This document shows positions 51,099 to 60,826 of a stretch of DNA of 64,000 bases, one piece after another. The notes under the pieces are model-generated. The model was not told the origin of the DNA. It made no database searches and saw only the letters and a program-made list of their open reading frames with translations. The DNA comes from Pseudomonas fluorescens Q2-87 (GTDB lineage Bacteria > Pseudomonadota > Gammaproteobacteria > Pseudomonadales > Pseudomonadaceae): contig NZ_CM001558.1 of assembly GCF_000281895.1 (NCBI RefSeq), positions 2,980,556 to 3,044,555 of the forward strand. Direction: 5' to 3'. The position numbers were made by a program, and so were the translations under genes. The first letter of the stretch is position 1; each line of letters begins with the position of its first letter.

Positions 51099-52619
51099 GT
51101 GCGGATACGATTATCTTCCTCGCGGCTGGAGCTGTGGGTTCTTGTAGCGCTGGCGACGATCCTGGTTGGCGCCGGCCTCGGCTGGCGTCAACCGCTGAAT
51201 GTCGACGAGGAGCGCTTTCTCGGCGTCGCCCTGGAAATGCTGCAGAACGGCGCGTGGTTCATTCCCCATCGTGCCGGTGAAATCTATGCGGACAAACCGC
51301 CGCTGTTCATGTGGGCGGTGGCGCTGTTCGTGCAGTTGACCCACCTGCCCAAAGTCGCCCTGTATCTGCCTGCGCTGCTCGCAAGCGCCGTGACCACGGC
51401 GTGCCTGTATGACTTGGGCCGGCGCTTGTGGGGCCGGCGCGTGGGGGTGATCGCGGCGCTGCTGTTCCTGGCCACGTACCAGACCTACAGCATCTTGCGC
51501 ACCGGGCAGATCGATGGGTTCCTCGCGCTCTGGACGATCCTGGGTATCTACGGCTTGTGCCGGCACCTGTTGCTCGGCCCGGCCTGGCGCTGGTACTACG
51601 TTGCCTGCGCGGCGATGGGGTTCGGGATCATCAGCAAGGGCGTGGGTTTCCTGCCAGCGCTGATGCTGATTCCCTACGCCTATGCGGTGCGCAAAGGCTG
51701 GCGCGGCGTCGTGCCCATGCCGGGCAAGGCGCGGGCCTGGTGGCTGGGGCTGGCCGTGGCGCTGGCGGCGGTTGCCCTCTGGCTTGGGCCTCTGCTGGTG
51801 ATCGTGGGGCAGGGCGGCCCCGATAGCCTGGCCTACGCCCAGGAAATCCTGCTCAAGCAGACCGCCGGCCGTTATGCCAGCGCCTGGGAACATCGCGAAC
51901 CTTTCTGGTATTTTTTCGTCCACGTGATCCCGAAGTACTGGCTGCCGATGGTGTTCATGCTGCCCTGGCTGGTACCGGCCTGGCGCAAGCAATTGCTCAA
52001 GCACGACGGTCGAGTGTTGGTGCTGCTCGGTTGGGTGGTGCTGGTGCTGCTGTTCTTCAGCCTGAGCAGCGGCAAGCGCAAGCTGTACATCTTTCCTGCG
52101 CTGCCTGCGTTGATCCTGCTGGTGGCGCCTCTGGTGCCGTGGGTGCTGCGGCGCTGGTTCGGCCGGCATCCAAGGGGCAGGGTGGCATTTTCCGTGCTGG
52201 CGTCGGTGTGGCTGTGCGCCTGGTTCGTACGCGGCTTCATCGAGCCGCACAAGGAAGGCATCAACCCCCACGAAACCCTGATGCACGACGTCGCGGGGCT
52301 GACGGCAAATGCCCAGTTGGTGCTTGTGGGATGGCGTGAGGGTCACTGGTTGTTCGCCCAGCAACCTATCGTGCATTTTGGCTTTTACAGCCACCAAGCC
52401 CTGGAACAGTCCGCCGTATGGCTTCGCAGTCATCCGCAGGACTACGCCTTGGTGCCCGGGCACGATCTGGCACGCTGCTACGACCCGCAAAAAGCCCGCC
52501 GGGTCGGCAATACCTCCAGAGCCGAATGGTTCCTGGTGGGGGCTGATGCGGACAACCGCAACTGCCTGTCGCCTGCGCCAGAGAAAGTCTATTCATTCGC
52601 ATGGGCGCATCCTTTGTAG
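51099..52619 (+). CDS. GT39 (ArnT-like) membrane glycosyltransferase
   Basis: A 506-residue protein, GTG start at 51099 after AGAAGGG; an ATG at 51081 would overlap the previous gene. About eleven membrane helices. The periplasmic acidic motif NVDEERFLGVALEMLQNG lies just after the first helix, as in ArnT, followed by YADKPPLFMWA. ArnT-type enzymes move a sugar from undecaprenyl phosphate to lipid A or core. With the epimerase and GT2 genes it suggests galacturonate (or a related sugar) on LPS. There is a long C-terminal soluble part. Confidence 0.9.
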   Translation: MRIRLSSSRLELWVLVALATILVGAGLGWRQPLNVDEERFLGVALEMLQNGAWFIPHRAGEIYADKPPLFMWAVALFVQLTHLPKVALYLPALLASAVTTACLYDLGRRLWGRRVGVIAALLFLATYQTYSILRTGQIDGFLALWTILGIYGLCRHLLLGPAWRWYYVACAAMGFGIISKGVGFLPALMLIPYAYAVRKGWRGVVPMPGKARAWWLGLAVALAAVALWLGPLLVIVGQGGPDSLAYAQEILLKQTAGRYASAWEHREPFWYFFVHVIPKYWLPMVFMLPWLVPAWRKQLLKHDGRVLVLLGWVVLVLLFFSLSSGKRKLYIFPALPALILLVAPLVPWVLRRWFGRHPRGRVAFSVLASVWLCAWFVRGFIEPHKEGINPHETLMHDVAGLTANAQLVLVGWREGHWLFAQQPIVHFGFYSHQALEQSAVWLRSHPQDYALVPGHDLARCYDPQKARRVGNTSRAEWFLVGADADNRNCLSPAPEKVYSFAWAHPL

Positions 52620-52637
52620 CGTCTGGACCACTACCCC

Positions 52638-52758
52638 GTGGCGAGGGAGCTTGCTCCCGCTGGGCTGCGAAGCGGCCCCAGAGCAATTTGCCTGATACAC
52701 CGGGTTGTCAGGTTTTGGGGCCGCTTCGCGCCCCAGCGGGAGCAAGCTCCCTCGCCAC
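52638..52758. repeat. Long paired REP element (REPIN), GTGGCGAGGGAGC family
   Basis: Left arm 52638-52680 and right arm 52716-52758 are near-perfect reverse complements, beginning GTGGCGAGGGAGCTTGCTCC and ending in its complement, with inner GCGAAGCGGCCCC matched by GGGGCCGCTTCGC. Of the paired elements here it is the best preserved. It separates the GT39 and acyl-CoA synthetase genes. Confidence 0.85.
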
Positions 52759-52911
52759 AAGGACTGGATAGACAACCCATCACCCAAACCATGGCCAAAC
52801 CAGTCAAGCAACTTGATGGCTTTGACCATTGCCGCCAGCGCCCTTCGGCGCGAGTATTTCCCTGTTATCTACGGTTCCCCCACCAATAAAAAGTACAGAG
52901 GGATGCTGGTC

Positions 52912-54576
52912 ATGCGCGATTATTCGTCCGCCACTTCGCAATTCGATTACCTGCACACCGTCAATGCCGCGTTGCACGGCTCGCTCGAGGCGCTCAACGC
53001 CTGCGTCGAGTGCTGCGACCGGCACGCCTTGCCGGGGCGAATTGCATTGTTCTGGGAAGGCCGTGACGGCAGCGAGGCAACCTGGACCTACCGTGACCTG
53101 CAGGACAATGCCGCGCGTTTTGCCAATTTCCTCCTGGCCCAGGGCGTAGGCAAGGGCGACAGAGTCGCCGGCCTGTTGCCGCGCACCGCTGAACTATTGA
53201 TCGTGGTATTGGCCACCTGGCGCATCGGGGCGGTGTATCAGCCCTTGTTCACCGCATTCGGGCCCAAGGCCATCGAACATCGCCTGGGCAGCTCAGGTGC
53301 GCGCATTGTCGTCACCGACGCCGTCAACCGTCCGAAACTCAGCGAAGTCGCCGCTTGCCCTACCGTGGTCACGGTTGGCGGCGCGAAAGGTCAGGGCATC
53401 GTGCGTGGCGACTACAGCTTCTGGGCCGAAGTGGCGAACCATTCCAACCAGTGCGAGCCGGTGATGCTCACCGGTGAAGACCCCTTCCTGATGATGTTCA
53501 CGTCCGGCACCACCGGACCGGCCAAGGCGCTGTCGGTGCCGCTCAAGGCCATCGTCGCGTTCCAGAGCTACACCCGCGATGCCGTCGACCTGCGTCCGGA
53601 GGATGCTTTCTGGAACGTCGCCGATCCGGGCTGGGCCTACGGTATCTATTTTGGCGTGACCGGACCGTTGGCGATGGGGCATCCGATCACCTTTTACGAT
53701 GGTCCGTTTACCCTGGAAAGCACCTGCCGGGTGATCAACAAATACGGCATTACCAACCTGACCGGCTCGCCCACGGCTTATCGCCTGCTGATCGCCGGGG
53801 GCGAGCAATTCGCCCGGTCGATCAAGGGCAAGCTGCGCATCGTCAGCAGCGCCGGCGAGCCGCTGAACCCGGAGGTGATCCGCTGGTTCGCCGACAACCT
53901 CAACGTGGTGATTCACGACCATTACGGCCAGACCGAACTGGGCATGGTGCTGTGCAACCACCATGGCCTGGAGCACCCGGTGCACCTCGGTGCGGCTGGT
54001 TTCGCCTCGCCAGGTCACCGGATCGTGGTGCTGGACGAACATCACCAGGAGCTAGGCGTCGGCCAGCCGGGCATCCTTGCGGTGGACCGCAGCCAGTCGC
54101 CGATGTGCTGGTTCGCCGGCTATGAGGGTGGACCGACCAAGTCTTTCGTCGGTGATTACTACCTCAGTGGTGACACCGTGGAGTTCAACCCCGACGGCAG
54201 CATCAGCTTCGTAGGGCGCAGCGACGACGTCATTACCACGTCGGGCTATCGTGTCGGCCCGTTCGACGTTGAAAGTGCGCTGATCGAGCACCCGGCGGTG
54301 GTCGAGGCCGCGGTTATTGGCAAGCCTGATCCGGAGCGTACCGAGGTGGTCAAGGCTTTCGTGGTGCTCAGTGGCCAATACCGCGCCGCGCCGGAGCTGG
54401 CCGAAGAACTGCGCCAGCACGTGCGCAAGCGCCTGGCGGCCCATGCCTATCCCCGCGAAATCGAATTTGTCAGCGACTTGCCGAAAACCCCCAGCGGCAA
54501 GTTGCAGCGCTTTATCTTGCGCAACCAGGAAATCGCCAAAGCTCAAGAGGCGGCGGCGCAGAACGCTTCAGCTTGA
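52912..54576 (+). CDS. AMP-binding acyl-CoA synthetase
   Basis: A 554-residue ANL ligase. ATG 52912 follows AGAGGG; the frame is open upstream into the REPIN. Motifs: [15 protein letters not shown] (P-loop), [49 protein letters not shown] and [13 protein letters not shown] (catalytic Lys). It activates a short or branched acid as CoA ester. The following genes match the P. putida PP_2213-2217-type isoleucine/short-acyl cluster, so 2-methylbutyrate or a similar acid is a fair guess. Confidence 0.9.
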   Translation: MRDYSSATSQFDYLHTVNAALHGSLEALNACVECCDRHALPGRIALFWEGRDGSEATWTYRDLQDNAARFANFLLAQGVGKGDRVAGLLPRTAELLIVVLATWRIGAVYQPLFTAFGPKAIEHRLGSSGARIVVTDAVNRPKLSEVAACPTVVTVGGAKGQGIVRGDYSFWAEVANHSNQCEPVMLTGEDPFLMMFTSGTTGPAKALSVPLKAIVAFQSYTRDAVDLRPEDAFWNVADPGWAYGIYFGVTGPLAMGHPITFYDGPFTLESTCRVINKYGITNLTGSPTAYRLLIAGGEQFARSIKGKLRIVSSAGEPLNPEVIRWFADNLNVVIHDHYGQTELGMVLCNHHGLEHPVHLGAAGFASPGHRIVVLDEHHQELGVGQPGILAVDRSQSPMCWFAGYEGGPTKSFVGDYYLSGDTVEFNPDGSISFVGRSDDVITTSGYRVGPFDVESALIEHPAVVEAAVIGKPDPERTEVVKAFVVLSGQYRAAPELAEELRQHVRKRLAAHAYPREIEFVSDLPKTPSGKLQRFILRNQEIAKAQEAAAQNASA

Positions 54577-54592
54577 ACCCAAGGAAACCATG

Positions 54593-55354
54593 ATGCAGAT
54601 CGACAATAAGATTTTCCTCGTCAGTGGCGGCGCGTCCGGCCTCGGTGCGGCCACTGGCGAGATGCTGGTCAAGGCCGGCGCCAAGGTGATGCTGGTGGAC
54701 CTCAACGCTGACGCCGTCGCCGCCCAGGCGCAGAAACTTGGCTGCCACAGCGTGGTCGCGGATATCAGTAACGAGGCGGCGGCAGAAGCGGCGGTCAAGG
54801 CCACGGTCGAGGCCTTTGGTGGCCTCAACGGCCTGGTGAACTGCGCCGGTATCGTGCGCGGCGAGAAAATCCTCGGCAAGAATGGCCCGCACGCCCTGGC
54901 CAGCTTCACTCAGGTGATCAACGTCAACCTGATCGGCAGCTTCAACCTGCTGCGCCTGGCGGCTGCGGCCATTGCCGAAACCGAGGCTGACAGCGACGGC
55001 GAGCGCGGGGTGATCATCAACACCGCGTCGGTGGCTGCGTTCGACGGCCAGATCGGCCAGGCGGCTTATGCGGCGTCCAAAGGCGCCATTGCCAGCCTGA
55101 CGCTGCCGGCGGCCCGGGAGCTGGCTCGCTTCGGCATTCGCGTGATGACCATCGCCCCTGGCATTTTCGAAACTCCGATGATGGCCGGCATGACGCCCGA
55201 AGTCCGCGACTCCCTGGCGGCCGGTGTGCCGTTCCCGCCGCGCCTGGGCAAACCCGCCGAGTACGCGGCGCTGGCCAGGCATATCATTGAAAACAGCATG
55301 CTCAATGGCGAGGTGATCCGTCTCGACGGTGCCTTGCGCATGGCGGCCAAGTAG
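54593..55354 (+). CDS. SDR 3-hydroxyacyl-CoA dehydrogenase (HSD10 / 3-hydroxy-2-methylbutyryl-CoA type)
   Basis: A 253-residue SDR with AAGGA 7 bases before the second of two adjacent ATGs. It has [53 protein letters not shown] with SKGA (catalytic Ser, Tyr, Lys) and FETPMMAGM. The sequence is of the human HSD17B10 type, which oxidises 3-hydroxy-2-methylbutyryl-CoA in isoleucine breakdown. It lies 16 bases after the synthetase gene. Confidence 0.9.
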   Translation: MQIDNKIFLVSGGASGLGAATGEMLVKAGAKVMLVDLNADAVAAQAQKLGCHSVVADISNEAAAEAAVKATVEAFGGLNGLVNCAGIVRGEKILGKNGPHALASFTQVINVNLIGSFNLLRLAAAAIAETEADSDGERGVIINTASVAAFDGQIGQAAYAASKGAIASLTLPAARELARFGIRVMTIAPGIFETPMMAGMTPEVRDSLAAGVPFPPRLGKPAEYAALARHIIENSMLNGEVIRLDGALRMAAK

Positions 55355-55365
55355 GAGAGATAGTC

Positions 55366-56553
55366 ATGTCCAACGATCCGATTGTTATCGTCAGCGCTGT
55401 CCGCACCCCCATGGGTGGTTTCCAGGGCGAATTGAAAAGCCTCAGCGCCCCGCAACTGGGCTCCGCCGCTATCAAGGCAGCCGTGGAACGAGCCGGCCTC
55501 GCACCCGATGCGGTGGAAGAAGTGCTGTTCGGCTGTGTGCTTGCCGCCGGCCAGGGCCAGGCACCCGCGCGCCAGGCTGCGCTGGGAGCCGGCCTCGACA
55601 AGTCGACCCGCTGCACCACCCTCAACAAGATGTGCGGTTCGGGCATGGAAGCGGCGATTCTCGCCCATGACATGCTCATTGCCGGCAGCGCCGACGTCAT
55701 CGTGGCGGGCGGCATGGAAAGCATGTCCAACGCCCCCTATCTGCTCGATCGTGCCCGTAGCGGCTTGCGCATGGGCCACGGCAAGGTGCTCGACCACATG
55801 TTCCTTGACGGTCTGGAGGACGCCTACGACAAGGGCCGCCTGATGGGCACCTTCGCTGAGGATTGCGCCGAGGCCAACGGTTATAGCCGCGAGGCCCAGG
55901 ATGCCTTCGCGATTGCTTCCACCACCCGCGCCCAACAGGCCATCAAGGATGGCGGTTTCGAGGCCGAGATCGTGCCGTTGCAGGTGATGGTCGGCAAGGA
56001 GCAAGTGACCGTGCGCCACGACGAACAACCGCCCAAGGCGCGAATCGACAAGATCGCCTCGCTCAAGCCGGCGTTCCGTGACGGCGGCACCGTGACCGCG
56101 GCCAACTCCAGCTCCATTTCCGACGGCGCCGCCGCGCTGGTGCTGATGCGCCAGAGCCAGGCTGCCGAACGTGGCTTGAAGCCCTTGGCGGTGATTCACG
56201 GCCACGCAGCTTTTGCCGACGCTCCGGGCCTGTTCCCGACCGCACCGATTGGCGCTGTCAAGAAACTGATGCGCAAGACCGGCTGGTCGTTGGATGAAGT
56301 CGATCTGTTTGAAATCAACGAAGCCTTTGCCGTGGTGGGTCTGGTGACCATGGACAAGCTTGGAGTGGCCCACGACAAAGTCAACGTCCACGGTGGTGCA
56401 TGCGCACTGGGTCATCCAATCGGCGCATCCGGGGCGCGAATCCTGGTAACGCTGCTCTCGGCCTTGCGTCAGAAAGGCCTCAAGCGCGGCGTTGCAGCGA
56501 TTTGCATCGGCGGCGGCGAAGCCACGGCGATGGCCGTCGAATGCCTGTATTAA
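55366..56553 (+). CDS. Acetyl-CoA acyltransferase (thiolase)
   Basis: A 395-residue thiolase. The nucleophile Cys is in TLNKMCGSGMEAAILA, with VAGGMESMSNAPYL, EINEAFAVVGL, HVHGGACALGHPIGAS-type NVHGGACALGHPIGAS, and the second Cys in AAICIGGGEATAM. It would cleave 2-methylacetoacetyl-CoA to acetyl-CoA and propionyl-CoA in isoleucine use. Same operon, 11 bases after the SDR. Confidence 0.93.
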   Translation: MSNDPIVIVSAVRTPMGGFQGELKSLSAPQLGSAAIKAAVERAGLAPDAVEEVLFGCVLAAGQGQAPARQAALGAGLDKSTRCTTLNKMCGSGMEAAILAHDMLIAGSADVIVAGGMESMSNAPYLLDRARSGLRMGHGKVLDHMFLDGLEDAYDKGRLMGTFAEDCAEANGYSREAQDAFAIASTTRAQQAIKDGGFEAEIVPLQVMVGKEQVTVRHDEQPPKARIDKIASLKPAFRDGGTVTAANSSSISDGAAALVLMRQSQAAERGLKPLAVIHGHAAFADAPGLFPTAPIGAVKKLMRKTGWSLDEVDLFEINEAFAVVGLVTMDKLGVAHDKVNVHGGACALGHPIGASGARILVTLLSALRQKGLKRGVAAICIGGGEATAMAVECLY

Positions 56554-56562
56554 GGAATCACC

Positions 56563-57690
56563 ATGCTCCCGACTGAAGAACAGACTCAAATCAGCGACGC
56601 GGCCCGGCAATTTGCCCAGGAACGCCTGAAGCCGTTTTCCGCCGAATGGGACCGCGAGCACCGCTTCCCGAAAGAAGCCATCGCCGAGATGGCCGAGCTG
56701 GGTTTCTTTGGCATGCTCGTGCCGGAGCAGTGGGGCGGTTGCGACACCGGCTACCTGGCCTACGCCATGGCGCTGGAAGAAATCGCCGCAGGCGACGGCG
56801 CGTGCTCGACGATCATGAGCGTGCACAATTCGGTGGGCTGCGTACCGATCCTCAAGTTCGGCAGTGACGAGCAAAAGGCTCGGTTCCTCACGCCGTTGGC
56901 CAGCGGCACGATGCTCGGTGCCTTTGCCCTGACCGAGCCACAAGCGGGTTCGGATGCCAGCAGCCTCAAGACCCGGGCGCGACTGGAGGGGGATCACTAT
57001 GTGCTCAACGGCTGCAAACAGTTCATCACCTCCGGGCAAAACGCCGGCGTGGTGATTGTGTTTGCGGTGACTGATCCAAGCGCGGGCAAGCGCGGCATCA
57101 CGGCGTTCATCGTGCCGACCGATTCGCCGGGCTATACCGTGGCGCGGGTCGAGGACAAGCTTGGCCAGCACGCTTCCGACACTTGCCAGATTCTCTTCGA
57201 GGACGTGAAGGTGCCGGTGGCCAATCGCTTGGGCGAGGAGGGCGAGGGCTACAGGATCGCCCTGGCGAACCTGGAAGGCGGGCGCGTGGGGATCGCGGCG
57301 CAGTCGGTGGGCATGGCCCGCGCTGCGTTCGAGGCCGCCCGCGACTATGCCCGCGAACGGGACAGTTTCGGCAAGCCGATCATCGAGCATCAGGCCGTGG
57401 CGTTCCGTCTGGCGGACATGGCGACGCAGATCGCCGTGGCCCGGCAAATGGTGCACTACGCCGCCGCCCTGCGGGACAACGGCCAGCCTGCGCTGGTGGA
57501 GGCGTCGATGGCCAAGCTGTTCGCCTCGGAAATGGCGGAAAAAGTCTGCTCCATGGCGTTGCAAACCCTGGGCGGCTACGGTTACCTCAACGACTTCCCG
57601 CTGGAGCGCATCTACCGCGACGTGCGGGTCTGCCAGATCTACGAAGGCACGAGCGACATTCAGCGCATGGTCATTTCGCGCAATCTTTGA
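56563..57690 (+). CDS. Short/branched-chain acyl-CoA dehydrogenase
   Basis: A 375-residue FAD enzyme. It has [68 protein letters not shown] and the base Glu in [13 protein letters not shown]. With its neighbours a 2-methylbutyryl-CoA dehydrogenase is likely. Electrons go to ETF. It is nine bases from the thiolase gene. Confidence 0.93.
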   Translation: MLPTEEQTQISDAARQFAQERLKPFSAEWDREHRFPKEAIAEMAELGFFGMLVPEQWGGCDTGYLAYAMALEEIAAGDGACSTIMSVHNSVGCVPILKFGSDEQKARFLTPLASGTMLGAFALTEPQAGSDASSLKTRARLEGDHYVLNGCKQFITSGQNAGVVIVFAVTDPSAGKRGITAFIVPTDSPGYTVARVEDKLGQHASDTCQILFEDVKVPVANRLGEEGEGYRIALANLEGGRVGIAAQSVGMARAAFEAARDYARERDSFGKPIIEHQAVAFRLADMATQIAVARQMVHYAAALRDNGQPALVEASMAKLFASEMAEKVCSMALQTLGGYGYLNDFPLERIYRDVRVCQIYEGTSDIQRMVISRNL

Positions 57691-57703
57691 ACAGGAGTCC
57701 TGC

Positions 57704-58477
57704 ATGAGCTACGAAACGATTTTATTGGAGATCAAGGACCGCGTCGGCCTGATCACCCTCAACCGTCCCCAGGCCTTGAATGCCCTGAACGCGCAGATCG
57801 TCAGCGAGCTGAACCAGGCGCTGGACCTTCTGGAAGCGGATCCGAAGATTGGCTGCATCGTGCTCACCGGCTCGAAGAAAGCCTTTGCCGCCGGCGCCGA
57901 CATTAAGGAAATGGCCGACCTGACCTATCCGCAGATCTATCTTGATGACCTGTTCAGCGACAGCGATCGCGTGGCCAACCGCCGCAAGCCGATCATCGCG
58001 GCGGTGAACGGCTTTGCCTTGGGCGGCGGCTGCGAGCTGGCTTTGATGTGCGACTTCATCCTGGCCGGCGACAACGCCAAGTTCGGCCAGCCGGAAGTTA
58101 ACCTCGGTGTGCTGCCTGGCATGGGCGGGACCCAGCGCCTGACTCGGGCGGTAGGCAAGGCCAAGGCCATGGAAATGTGCCTGACGGGGCGCTTCATCGA
58201 TGCAGTGGAAGCCGAGCGCTGCGGCATCGTGGCGCGGATCGTACCGGCTGATGAGCTGCTGGATGACGCGCTGAAAACCGCCGCGTTGATCGCTTCCAAG
58301 TCCGTGCCTATCAGCATGATGGTCAAGGAAAGCGTCAACCGCGCCTTTGAAGTGAGCCTGTCCGAAGGCGTGCGTTTCGAGCGCCGAGTCTTCCATGCGG
58401 CGTTTGCGACGCAGGATCAGAAGGAAGGCATGGCAGCATTCGTGGCAAAGCGCCCGGCAGAGTTCCAGGACAAGTAA
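57704..58477 (+). CDS. Enoyl-CoA hydratase
   Basis: A 257-residue crotonase-fold enzyme with AGGAG before the ATG. It has [28 protein letters not shown], the catalytic Glu pair region in [17 protein letters not shown] and [17 protein letters not shown]. It hydrates the enoyl-CoA made by the preceding dehydrogenase (tiglyl-CoA in the isoleucine case). It is the last gene before the REPIN array. Confidence 0.93.
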   Translation: MSYETILLEIKDRVGLITLNRPQALNALNAQIVSELNQALDLLEADPKIGCIVLTGSKKAFAAGADIKEMADLTYPQIYLDDLFSDSDRVANRRKPIIAAVNGFALGGGCELALMCDFILAGDNAKFGQPEVNLGVLPGMGGTQRLTRAVGKAKAMEMCLTGRFIDAVEAERCGIVARIVPADELLDDALKTAALIASKSVPISMMVKESVNRAFEVSLSEGVRFERRVFHAAFATQDQKEGMAAFVAKRPAEFQDK

Positions 58478-58496
58478 GCGGCGTTTTTACCGACGC

Positions 58497-59663
58497 TTTC
58501 ACGAGCAAGCCCGCTCCCACAGTGGATCGCTGGTGTACGCAGCATTTGCATATACCACTGGACCTGTGGGAGCGGGTTTACCCGCGAAGGCGGCGGCACA
58601 TCCACCATCACTTCAAGCTGACCCACCGCTTTCGCGAGCAAGCCCGCTCCCACAATGGATCGCGGGTGTACGCAGCATTTGCATACACCACTGGACCCTG
58701 TGGGAGCGGGTTTACCCGCGAAGACGGCGGCACATTCACCCTCACTTCAAGCTGACCCACCGCTTTCGCGAGCAAGCCCGCTCCCACAGTGGATCGCTGG
58801 TGTACGCAGCATTTGCATATACCACTGGACCTGTGGGAGCGGGTTTACCCGCGAAGGCGGCGGCACATTCACCCTCACTTCAAGCTGACCCACCGCTTTC
58901 GCGAGCAAGCCCGCTCCCACAGTGGATCGCTGGTGTACGCAGCATTTGCATATACCACTGGACCTGTGGGAGTGGGTTTACCCGCGAAGGCGTCGGCACA
59001 TCCACCATCACTTCAAGCTGACCCACCGTTTTCGCGAGCAAGCCCGCTCCCACAGTGGATCGCTGGTGTACGCAGCATTTGCATACACCACTGGACCCTG
59101 TGGGAGCGGGTTTACCCGCGAAGACGGCGGCACATTCACCCTCACTTCAAGCTGACCCACCGTTTTCGCGAGCAAGCCCGCTCCCACAGTGGATCGCGGG
59201 TGTACGCGGCATTTGCGTAAGGCACTGGACCCTGTGGGAGCGGGTTTACCCGCGAAGGCGTCGGCACATCCACCATCACTTCAAGCTGACCCACCGCTTT
59301 CGCGAGCAAGCCCGCTCCCACAGTGGATCGCTGGTGTACGCAGCATTTGCATACACCACGGGACCCTGTGGGAGCGGGTTTACCCGCGAAGGCGTCGGCA
59401 CATCCACCATCACTTCAAGCTGACCCACCACTTTCGCGAGCAAGCCCGCTCCCACAGTGGATCGCGGGTGTACGCGGCATTTGCGTAAGGCACTGGACCC
59501 TGTGGGAGCGGGTTTACCCGCGAAGACGGCGGCACATCCACCATCACTTCAAGCTGACCCACCGTTTTCGCGAGCAAGCCCGCTCCCACAGGGGCCAATG
59601 GTGTACGCGGCATTTGCATACGGCACTGAACCAATGTGGGAGCGAGCCTGCTCGCGATGCTTT
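58497..59663. repeat. Tandem array of nine 133-134 bp REPIN units
   Basis: Units begin TTTC(G/A)CGAGCAAGCCCGCT at 58497, 58630, 58764, 58897, 59030, 59164, 59298, 59432 and 59566; the ninth is shortened and diverged. Each unit carries one CGAGCAAGCCCGCTCCCACA arm, about 50 bases, then the inverted TGTGGGAGCGGGTTTACCC arm, then a fixed tail with TTCAAGCTGACCCACC. The one-base difference in period comes from GGACCTG versus GGACCCTG. Many reading frames pass through, all repeats of the same 44 residues, and none has a ribosome site. This fills the whole gap between the convergent hydratase and dehydrogenase genes. Confidence 0.95.
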
Positions 59664-59671
59664 TCCAGCCA

Positions 59672-60823
59672 TCAAACCAGGTAGTGCTTCAACTCGCGGG
59701 CGATGACCATCCGCTGGATTTCGCTCGAGCCTTCGTAGATCTGGGTGATTCGCGCATCCCGGTAGTAACGTTCCACCGGATAGTCTTCTAGATACCCATA
59801 CCCACCATGGATCTGTATGGCCGAGGAGCAGACTTTCTCAGCCATTTCCGAGGCGAACAGCTTGGCCTGGGAGGCTTCTGACAGGCAGGGTTTGCCGGCG
59901 CTGCGCAAACGGGCGGCGTGGAGGATGAGCAGGCGGGTGGCGTTCAGGCGGGTGTGCATGTCGGCCAGCAGGTTGGCGATGCTCTGGTGTTCAATGATCG
60001 GTTTATCGAACTGCACCCGGTCTCGCGCGTAAGCCAGCGCTGCTTCGAACGCGGCCCGGGCGATGCCCAGGGCTTGGGCGGCGATGCCGATGCGGCCGCC
60101 TTCCAGGTTGGAAAGGGCGATGGCCAGGCCTTTGCCCCGCGCGCCCAACAGATTTGCCTCGGGGATGCTGCAGTTATTCAAGGTGACGGCGCAGGTGTCC
60201 GAGGCACGAATGCCCATCTTGTGTTCGGTGCGATCAACGATGAAACCGGGGGTCTCGGTGGGCACCAGAAACGCCGAGATGCCTTTTTTGCCCAGCTCCG
60301 GGTCCGTCACGGCAAACACAATCGCCAGTTTCGCGCGCTTGCCGTTACTGACGAACTGCTTGGCGCCGTTGATGACCCATTGACCATCCCGCAGCTCGGC
60401 CCGGGTGCGCAGGTTATGGGCCTCGGAGCCGGCCTGGGGCTCGGTCAGGCAGAAGCAGCCGATGGCTTGGCCACTGGCGAGTTCGGCCAACCAGGTCTGT
60501 TTTTGCTCATCGGTGCCGAAATTCAGCACAGGGCCGCAACCCACCGAGTTGTGGATGCTCATCAACGCCCCGGTGGCGCCATCTCCGGCGGAGATTTCCT
60601 CCACCGCCAAGGCGTAGGCCACGTAATCGACATAAGTACCCCCCCATTCTTCCGGCACCACCATCCCCAACAGGCCCAGCTCGCCCATCTTCGCCACCAG
60701 GCCGTCATCGATCCAGCCAGCTTTTTCCCAGGCTTGGGCATGGGGGGCGATTTCGCCACGGGCGAAGTCGCGAGCCATGTCGCGGATCATCACTTGTTCT
60801 TCGGTCAGTTCGAGGTCGTGCAT
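59672..60823 (-). CDS. Acyl-CoA dehydrogenase, isobutyryl-CoA type
   Basis: A 383-residue dehydrogenase. Features are [69 protein letters not shown] and the base in [14 protein letters not shown]. The partner gene three bases upstream (in transcription) is a 3-hydroxyisobutyryl-CoA hydrolase, which points to valine breakdown and isobutyryl-CoA as substrate. Confidence 0.92.
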   Translation of the reverse strand: MHDLELTEEQVMIRDMARDFARGEIAPHAQAWEKAGWIDDGLVAKMGELGLLGMVVPEEWGGTYVDYVAYALAVEEISAGDGATGALMSIHNSVGCGPVLNFGTDEQKQTWLAELASGQAIGCFCLTEPQAGSEAHNLRTRAELRDGQWVINGAKQFVSNGKRAKLAIVFAVTDPELGKKGISAFLVPTETPGFIVDRTEHKMGIRASDTCAVTLNNCSIPEANLLGARGKGLAIALSNLEGGRIGIAAQALGIARAAFEAALAYARDRVQFDKPIIEHQSIANLLADMHTRLNATRLLILHAARLRSAGKPCLSEASQAKLFASEMAEKVCSSAIQIHGGYGYLEDYPVERYYRDARITQIYEGSSEIQRMVIARELKHYLV

Positions 60824-60826
60824 GAT

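Noticed and set aside
49055..52619. An arn (aminoarabinose) operon.
   Set aside because: No ArnA or ArnB gene and the epimerase is of the UDP-glucuronate 4-epimerase type, so aminoarabinose cannot be made from these genes.
58395..59706. Open frames of 77-208 residues through the repeat array (MDRWCTQHLHIPLDLWERVY-type peptides).
   Set aside because: They are translations of the same REPIN unit in shifting frames, have no ribosome sites, and change frame whenever a unit gains or loses one base.
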